Assembly: GCA_905221605.1 (NCBI GenBank)
Contig: CAJNDS010000337.1
Span: 1 to 64,000 of the forward strand
DNA length: 64,000 nt
Direction: 5' to 3'
DNA from: Symbiodinium natans
Taxonomy: Eukaryota > Sar > Dinophyceae > Suessiales > Symbiodiniaceae
Shown here: positions 58,408 through 64,000 of the stretch, piece after piece
Layout of the letters: each line of letters starts with the position of its first letter
Numbering within the stretch: the stretch's first letter is position 1
The notes under the pieces: model-generated
Database searches by the model: none
What the model was told of the DNA's origin: nothing
What the model saw: only the letters and a program-made list of their open reading frames with translations
Made by a program: the position numbers and the translations under genes

Positions 58408-58698
58408 TCATGTAGTATACTTCCACGTGTGGCCCTCACCTATGAGAAAGGTCCTTGCCCAACTCCCGTGTATACTTTGACAAGTGCTGGAGACTGATGC
58501 ATATCTCTTGGCTGCGAACTCGCCAGGTTCACACAGGTGGCAGAAGTCACACTGCTCCTTGTTCTGGCAGCCGTCCTGCATGCCAAGCTGACTAAGTAAG
58601 CTATTTTTCCGCACAGCCAGTGTAGCAGTGTCCTGGAAAATGAAGGCGCATGGCTTGCATGCCCTCCACGCATGAAGCGCTGATCCCCTTCCAATCAA
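58408..58698 (-). CDS. CCCH zinc-finger protein of dinoflagellate type, two exons
   Basis: The first exon (up to 58633) reads GSALHAWRACKPCAFIFQ and the second (from 58575) reads DGCQNKEQCDFCHLCEPGEF. Joined, they match the pattern CxPCxF…GCxNxxxCxxCHLC…GE that I associate with CCCH fingers common in dinoflagellate and other alveolate proteins. These are presumed to bind RNA; that role is inferred. The join requires a 57-base intron that begins GA and ends AG (58632-58576). The intron is in frame and lacks stops, so unspliced reading would only add 19 residues. The coding end is uncertain: a donor soon after the AAKR segment is likely. The start lies upstream of 58698. Confidence 0.6.
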   Translation of the reverse strand: MIGRGSALHAWRACKPCAFIFQDTATLAVRKNSLLSQLGMQDGCQNKEQCDFCHLCEPGEFAAKRYASVSSTCQSIHGSWARTFLIGEGHTWKYTT

Positions 58699-58813
58699 TG
58701 GGCATGTGCAATGTCTTCATCACTCAAAAGTCTTCCGACACCTGCTTGGCAGTTCCGGGGATCCAAGTACCGCAGACTTGGCGCTTCCCTGCCAGGCTGC
58801 TTTTGCACACTTG

Positions 58814-59301
58814 TCAAGTCCTAGCTGCTAACCAGACCCGTCTCCACCCGTCTCCCACCCACATTTTCTGGGTCCGTTTGAAGCAGCTGAACACTGTATC
58901 TCCCTGGCACTTCAAAGTGGAAAACGCTCCAAATTTAGTAGGTCCGATCTTGTTCAGGAGAATTCCACGAGGGTCGCTATAGCATCGAGGATGGATCACA
59001 GTCCGGAAGATGCAAATGCACGTCAAACGCACAACCACATGCAGTTCCGGAATGAGCTGTATAGCTGCAAGTTGCAAAGCAAGTCCTTAGTCAGCCCTTA
59101 GACAACCTTGCACACTGCAATGCACTGCATGCGCTCCTTGCAATGATCCGGGACGCACGCCGCCTCCGAGCCGGAACCTCCAGAAGCCTTGTCAGCACGG
59201 CAGTCTGCATGAAATTGCTTGGGTTTCAACATGTCAAGAATATTACAGAATGTCCGCCGAGCCCTTGGCCCGTAGGTGTCTGGGTAGCACAAAGCAGGCA
59301 C
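58814..59301 (-). CDS. Coding segments upstream of the CCCH exons
   Basis: Frames at 59301-59098 (CNILDMLKPKQFHADCRADK) and 59077-58814 (RGILLNKIGPTKFGAFSTLK) look coding on the minus strand. They may belong to the CCCH gene or to a separate gene ending here. Junctions were not resolved. Confidence 0.35.
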
Positions 59302-59689
59302 CCCACCTCTAATCCTCTCCCCAGCCCAGGTTTCCCCTTTATTTGCACTTTTTGGCCCGAAATGGGTACCCCTCCCCCCCTTGCCGACAAGTGAGTGGGA
59401 GCAGACGGCGCAGCAGGACCAGGGGGCGCTTCAGCCTGGCATAGGGGCCGCCCCCAACCCAACACCCCCCCCCCCCACCGCCCCCACCCACCCCACACCC
59501 ACTGCACCTCCCCCAAACCCCTATTCCTTTTGCACCTATGATGTTCTATGTAATGAATGGTAAGGATAATAAAAACCACCCCCAGCGCCGGACCTTTCCC
59601 CTCCCTCTCCCACCCCACCTGCCCACAGCCTGTGTCGCCTTGTTACAGAAAGCTCAGGCCGAGGCGGGTCGCAGAGCGTTAAAATTACA

Positions 59690-59782
59690 GAATGTTAAAA
59701 ATGTTAAAGAATGTTAAAGAAGAATGCTAAAGAACGTTAAAGAATGCTAAAGAATGTTAAAGAATGTTGAATGTTAAAGATA
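59690..59782. repeat. AATGTTAAAG decamer array
   Basis: About nine imperfect copies of AATGTTAAAG with T-to-C and A-to-G variants. It lies just downstream of weak minus-strand frames (59774-60319). Confidence 0.9.
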
Positions 59783-60937
59783 GGTTTTAAGTTTTAAACG
59801 CCCAGTCAACAATACAGTCGCAATTTCCGAGCTCAATGCTGTGGAGTTTTCACTGCCTGTACGCTGTCGACCTCTATGGGTTCGCAGAAACTCGCAGACT
59901 CTACTGAGAGGAGGCAGCAGCAGCACAGCGCAGCAGCGCAGCAGCGCAGCAGCCCTGTAACTTTGGTTTGACCAGATTTGACCGTTGCCTGGGAGCTGCG
60001 GCTTCGTTTCATGGAGGCGCGCAGCGCCGTCACCTCGAGCATCGCAAACACCAAAGAAAGGCCCATGAGATCCCAGGCTGAACAATGCTCTTGCGCTCTT
60101 GGCAAGCCACGGCTTGCGCGACCAGACAAGGCCTGGAATGACAGGGCCCATCTCGCATGAGTCGCTGAGTTCACACTTACACCATGCGCCTCGGACAGTC
60201 GCAAACATGGCATCTGCACCTGGCAAGGTACAGATAGGTACAGCCCCAATGCGCATGAGAGATGATAGCATTTCGGTGCCTGTCCCTGACCCTGTGAATG
60301 CCAGGATGGGCCCTGTCAAAGGAGGTGGTCAAAGAGCGACATGGTGCAGGTATGTGCCGAATGCAGATTACAAGTTGCAGGCTCGGCTCCTGCCAGAATT
60401 CAGCCGGGGCCGATGCTCCCTCACAAGCCTGACATCATGTGAGGTGCCGAGCTATGAACAATGAGCCCGTGTTGGCACCTCTGCACCTGTTGTATTCGGG
60501 ACGACGAAGCAGTTTTCTGCCCCCAACCTTGTTGCCATGGCCAGTCATGGATGCACCGAGAACGATCTTCTCTTGCGGGCAGCATGGTGGCCAGATCGCT
60601 TTGGTCCGAGGCACGACACGCCTTCGTTCGGCTGAACCTTGACCAACTTTCCACATGCAACACTTAGACACACAAAGGGACACTCAAAAGAGTTGACAAC
60701 GAAACTGAGTTCTCTAGGCCGCCGGTCGCGATAGATCAGAGGCGCTCGGCACATGCCAACAGGCGCACCTCACATTGTCGCGGCCAATCCAGATGCACTT
60801 CGCCTTGGAACCTGTCGCATGCCTGGCAGAGGGTTCTCGAGCAGCCTGAGTGCTGCAGCCGGTGCTGATGTGACCTTGCAGGAGTGCATTCAGTGCATTG
60901 ATTGATTGATTGCCTGTGGGCGCCATTCAGTGCATTG

Positions 60938-60987
60938 AAGTGCATTTGAGTGCATTTGAGTGCATTTGAGTGCATTTGAGTGCATTG
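60938..60987. repeat. TGCATTTGAG decamer array
   Basis: Five to six copies of TGCATTTGAG, the first as TGCATTGAAG. The GATT repeats at 60898-60911 lie beside it. Confidence 0.95.
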
Positions 60988-60989
60988 CC

Positions 60990-61334
60990 CATGCCTTCGA
61001 GACTGAAAGGACACCCTTGCACGCCTTGATGGAACTTCTTGGCCAGCGCGGCTCCCTCTTTACATAGGTGTTCCTGAGAGAGACATGTTGAACACTTGCA
61101 GATGGTGCACAATGCTGCATCACGCATCACCGCTAGCAATCAGCTGCTAAAGCCTGTCAAAGGCGTCCACGACGCTTCATGTGGCTGCTTTGCTCTTGCT
61201 GACTCACATGCTTGGACAAACGAAGCAAGGTATCGAAGGAGCAACCCCCCTTCTGGGTGAGAAATGAGACGGAATCGAGGACAGAGATGCTCAAGCGGCA
61301 AACTCATCAGCCTCCTTCCAGGCCCTTCACACAA
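60990..61334 (-). CDS. Two exon candidates downstream of the lipase
   Basis: Minus frames at 61334-61140 (LLLRYLASFVQACESARAKQ) and 61139-60990 (Cys-rich CTICKCSTCLSQEHLC, then AALAKKFHQGVQG) look coding. The first overlaps the lipase stop by eight bases, so it belongs to another transcript or is fortuitous. Confidence 0.3.
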
Positions 61335-62508
61335 TGATGCGAGGCATGATCGGATTAAAGACTTCCAGCAAGTTCTTCAGGTCAAGAATCCACTCGTCGT
61401 CCACACCCACCATCCACGTCACATGCGAGTAGCCGGCATACTCCTTTGAGAAGACCACATTCTCATTGTCCTTCAAGTCGTTTGACAAGTGGTGGACGTC
61501 CAACGGATCTGCCAGCGTGTCTGCAGAGCCCCGGAAGAGTGCCAAAGGCATCCCAATGGCAGATACGTTGTACGACGGAGGATCCGGCACCCCATAGTGT
61601 TTCACATTCTCGGCTCGTCCATAGTCGAAACGTCCGAACCTATCAGATATCAGAAACTGCTCGTAGTGATCAAAGTCCTTGACACTGGTTCCTGCTGGGA
61701 AGTGAGCTGCCAAGTTGGCGATGGCCTTCTCACTGTCATGCGGCGAACTGCCACAAACTACATCGATAGTAAGAGTGCAAAGCTTTCCGAACGTAACCTT
61801 GCACAGCAACGATCCGATGGTAGGTAGCTCGGACCAGGTAAAAACATCGTAAGGAAAAGCATACTCCAGTATCTGCCCAAGTCGGAAATCCTTCGCCACG
61901 GCCAACAAAGTCGACGTTTGATGCTTGAGATAGGACACAGGAGACAGGGCAACAAATAGGTTCACATGCATGTCCAGATATTCCTTGTGCTGGGCCTGAG
62001 CAGCTATAAACATCTGCGTAGTGCCTTGGGACCAACCGATGAAGGTCAGCTTCTGCTGCGAAGAAACATTCAGCACGTATCTGACGTTTGCTACAACATC
62101 GAAAGTCGCCATCTCATCGAAAGTGAAATTCCAAAACTCCTTGTTCAAGAACGGCTTTAGCGTGGTGTGGTTTCGGCTAAAAGTGTTTCCACGACTGTTT
62201 GGCAACCACACATCGTAGCCCATTTGCCACAGCAGGATGGCAAGCGATTTGTCGACGGTGTTCACGAGCCAGCACCATGCGGATGCCAGGATGCCATGCT
62301 GCAATAGAACCACAGGACTCGAAGGTCGCGGAAGACGAAAGGCTCTCAATATGTACCCATCGTCTGTGTGTACGAAGTGCTCTTCGACAGAGATGCCATA
62401 CCTGCTCAAATACTCCTCAATTGTGTCGCTGTTCTTGATCACTGGCATAGGCTCGGCAAGTGACTTGCCAGCGGCCCAGCAAAGTACCAGAGCTCCCAAC
62501 GGGATCAT
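61327..62508 (-). CDS. Acid lipase (lysosomal acid/gastric lipase family), 393 residues
   Basis: An intronless frame encodes an alpha/beta-hydrolase that hydrolyses triacylglycerols or sterol esters in secreted or acidic compartments. Starting at the ATG at 62508 gives a typical signal peptide (MIPLGALVLCWAAGKSLA) and 393 residues, the usual family length. The frame is open to 62676 but has no other ATG. Residue numbers for this start: oxyanion motif LQHG (69-72), nucleophile Ser160 in GWSQG, Asp330 in GSADTLADP and His362 in GYSHV, matching the triad order of LIPA and gastric lipase. Asn-linked glycosylation sites are present (for example NHT and NFT). All catalytic features are intact, so it is likely functional. 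Lack of introns in an intron-rich region suggests origin from a reverse-transcribed mRNA. Confidence 0.85.
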   Translation of the reverse strand: MIPLGALVLCWAAGKSLAEPMPVIKNSDTIEEYLSRYGISVEEHFVHTDDGYILRAFRLPRPSSPVVLLQHGILASAWCWLVNTVDKSLAILLWQMGYDVWLPNSRGNTFSRNHTTLKPFLNKEFWNFTFDEMATFDVVANVRYVLNVSSQQKLTFIGWSQGTTQMFIAAQAQHKEYLDMHVNLFVALSPVSYLKHQTSTLLAVAKDFRLGQILEYAFPYDVFTWSELPTIGSLLCKVTFGKLCTLTIDVVCGSSPHDSEKAIANLAAHFPAGTSVKDFDHYEQFLISDRFGRFDYGRAENVKHYGVPDPPSYNVSAIGMPLALFRGSADTLADPLDVHHLSNDLKDNENVVFSKEYAGYSHVTWMVGVDDEWILDLKNLLEVFNPIMPRIIV

Positions 62509-62678
62509 GACACCGAATGGCACTAAGAACAAAGGGCCTTTTGTGTGAAGACACCCTTCACAGTTTGAGCAGAACCTTTCCGCAACTTCGATGCCCAATG
62601 AGCAAGCCCATGGAACTAGAGGAGACTTCGCAGTTAACTCTGCTTTGGCGGCTCTGAGGGTCCGGCTGCTGATCACCT

Positions 62679-62699
62679 AGCAAAATGGGAGCACAGATC
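62679..62699 (-). other. Weak spliced-leader-like sequence upstream of the lipase
   Basis: On the minus strand this reads GATCTGTGCTCCCATTTTGC followed by TAG. CCATTTTG, CT and AG fit the leader, with gaps and several substitutions. It sits at the expected 5' end of a retrocopied mRNA, but the match is loose. The same CTAG could equally be a splice acceptor. Confidence 0.3.
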
Positions 62700-62725
62700 C
62701 TCTAGCAAGCGAAAAACCCGGCGAA

Positions 62726-62749
62726 GGCCGTCTTCCCGGGAAGACGGCC
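62726..62749. repeat. Perfect 24-base palindrome upstream of the lipase
   Basis: GGCCGTCTTCCC is followed at once by its exact reverse complement. It lies 218 bases upstream of the lipase ATG. A looser inverted arrangement (ACCGGCTTTAACCGGT) follows at about 62763-62779. Confidence 0.95.
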
Positions 62750-62875
62750 GAATGCCCCTGTGACCGGCTTTAACCGGTGGTTGAACTCCGGTCTATCTCC
62801 ACTTCTAGCTTGGAATCCTTCCAAACCTTCTTCACCTCCAAGTATTATCTTACTGTTCTGTGATTGCTGCTTCGC

Positions 62876-63079
62876 TCAGACTGACTTTGCACTTGCGAAT
62901 GTGGAAAACTTTCTCATCTCAACCTGAACCTTGGGATTTGCAGTTCCTGCGTCAGTAATGAACCAGGCGCATGGGCTGGTGAAGCCGTATCGTTCACAGA
63001 GCCAGAGAGACGCAGGTATCGATGTGAGTCCATGACGCAACATGTACAAGCTGCAGCTAACGTGCCTCAGCGAGAGCAC
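62876..63079 (-). CDS. C-terminal exon candidate, unknown
   Basis: The frame contains SLWLCERYGFTSPCAWFITD followed by a polar tail ending FASAKSV, stop. It is probably an exon of the gene with segments at 63.5-63.7 kb. Family unknown. Confidence 0.4.
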   Translation of the reverse strand: MLSLRHVSCSLYMLRHGLTSIPASLWLCERYGFTSPCAWFITDAGTANPKVQVEMRKFSTFASAKSV

Positions 63080-63351
63080 TGTTCCCAGAATACATATGCG
63101 CCCTAAGACACCCGCAAAGGTGTGCTAGTACATGGAGATCATGAACATCGCACAGATGTCGAAGAGGGGCTCAAGATGGCTAAAGATGGCTAAAGCATGA
63201 GCACCGAGTGCTGCGACTAATTGCAGGTTGTGCGAAACTTGTCATTGTCCGGCATTGTCCAGCCTTCAAGCTGTGGTGGAGGTTGCGCACCTGGCACCAA
63301 AGGGGCCTCTGCAGGTGCATTGAACAGCGTGTCGTGCAAACATGATCCGCT

Positions 63352-63393
63352 GCCCTGAAGAGCCCTGAGGAGCCCTGAGGAGCCCTGAGGAGC
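63352..63393. repeat. GAGCCCTGAG decamer array
   Basis: Four copies of AGCCCTGAGG, the first diverged. Two further 10-base duplications lie close by at 63173-63192 and 63243-63262. Confidence 0.95.
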
Positions 63394-63474
63394 CACTGCT
63401 GAGTTGAGCTGCTCTGTTTTTGGCCACTCTCGCCACTCAATTACGGACTCTCAGAAATATCTGCAACATATCTC

Positions 63475-63693
63475 TTATGGTGGTAAGCCCCACACAGCAC
63501 GAAGTGCATTGTACGAGTTCTCCATGAGGGATGGACGAAAGAGTCCCACCTGCGAGAAATAGAAATGCAGCAGAGGGACACGTCTAAAACATGTTGCGCA
63601 CGGAACATGAAGGCCCATGAGGGTACTTCCCACCTTCTGCTGGTCTTTCCGGGGCCTCATCACGAAAGTGCCACACTTGGCATCCAAGATCAT
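63475..63693 (-). CDS. Two exons with a short GT-AG intron, unknown
   Basis: The exon ending at 63634 reads MILDAKCGTFVMRPRKDQQK. An 84-base GT-AG intron (63633-63550, acceptor TTTCTATTTCTCGCAG) leads in phase 0 to 63549-63475, VGLFRPSLMENSYNALRAVW, then GLPP and a stop. A second frame in the first exon is also open, so its reading is less certain than the terminal exon. Family unknown. Confidence 0.45.
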   Translation of the reverse strand: MILDAKCGTFVMRPRKDQQKVGSTLMGLHVPCATCFRRVPLLHFYFSQVGLFRPSLMENSYNALRAVWGLPP

Positions 63694-64000
63694 GCAAAGA
63701 CTCTCTGCACTTCAGCATGGCTTTGTTGCAGCATTCCTTTCGTGAGATAAGTGCAGGTGTGCCCTAACATGTTTTCTTTTTCGGAAATGGGCCCCTGGAT
63801 CTGGGCAGACTTGCCCCTCAATCTGGCCACGTTTGTCCTTCAATCTGGCCGATTGAGCCTTTGATCTGCCAAAGCCCAACCGACAATGGCCAGCAGAATA
63901 TCGGATAGCTGCATATGGTATGGTGCAGCTAGTACATGTCTACCAAATTTAACCTTTAGGCCTGTACTTATAGTCCAGAGTCTAGATCCGGTTGTGTGAG

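Overview
The window looks like nuclear DNA of a dinoflagellate alga, probably Symbiodiniaceae-like. Base composition is close to balanced and simple repeats are abundant. Coding sequence comes mostly as short exons (34 to 250 bases) separated by introns of about 50 to 190 bases. Some introns appear to use GC or GA donors. A near-complete relic of the dinoflagellate spliced leader lies at 45.81-45.83 kb, and a CCCH zinc-finger gene at 58.4-58.7 kb has the pattern I associate with dinoflagellate and other alveolate proteins. No bacterial operon, ribosome binding site, tRNA, rRNA or CRISPR array is supported. Long single-frame readings are therefore mostly misleading, and most calls below are exons or exon groups, not whole genes.

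Layout from left to right. 0-4 kb holds a 76-base tandem repeat and a large AGT/CTTC microsatellite. A Cys-rich exon with a membrane segment lies at 4.3-4.76 kb. The C-terminal exons of a DHHC palmitoyltransferase lie at 8.3-8.66 kb and a HEAT-repeat gene at 9.2-10.3 kb. 11-13 kb is repeat-rich. An uncharacterised multi-exon gene occupies 16.4-18.3 kb. 19-23.3 kb carries scattered exons, a microsatellite and a 43-base minisatellite. Another multi-exon gene lies at 24.1-25.6 kb, a small secreted or membrane protein at 29.0-29.55 kb, and a helical-repeat candidate at 30.0-32.45 kb. 34.8-36.15 kb is a long pyrimidine tract. A low-complexity protein with a duplicated 91-residue unit and half a CCCH finger lies at 37.1-38.4 kb. 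A GC-AG-spliced exon pair sits at 40.2-40.7 kb. C-rich minisatellites and a telomere-like patch occupy 41.9-42.9 kb. A FYVE-finger/coiled-coil gene lies at 48.05-49.4 kb. 56.1-58.4 kb is a 12-mer and GT repeat array interrupted by 100 N. The window ends with the CCCH zinc-finger gene, an intronless acid lipase at 61.33-62.51 kb, and exons to 63.7 kb.

Nearly all convincing exons lie on the minus strand, consistent with the unidirectional gene clusters reported for dinoflagellate genomes. The recognisable products (FYVE protein, palmitoyltransferase, acid lipase, CCCH finger, HEAT protein) are housekeeping or trafficking types and do not form an obvious pathway. The most unusual non-genic signals are many short tandem duplications with a period near 10 bases, a dispersed hairpin element, a poly-G-associated dispersed repeat, and spliced-leader relics.
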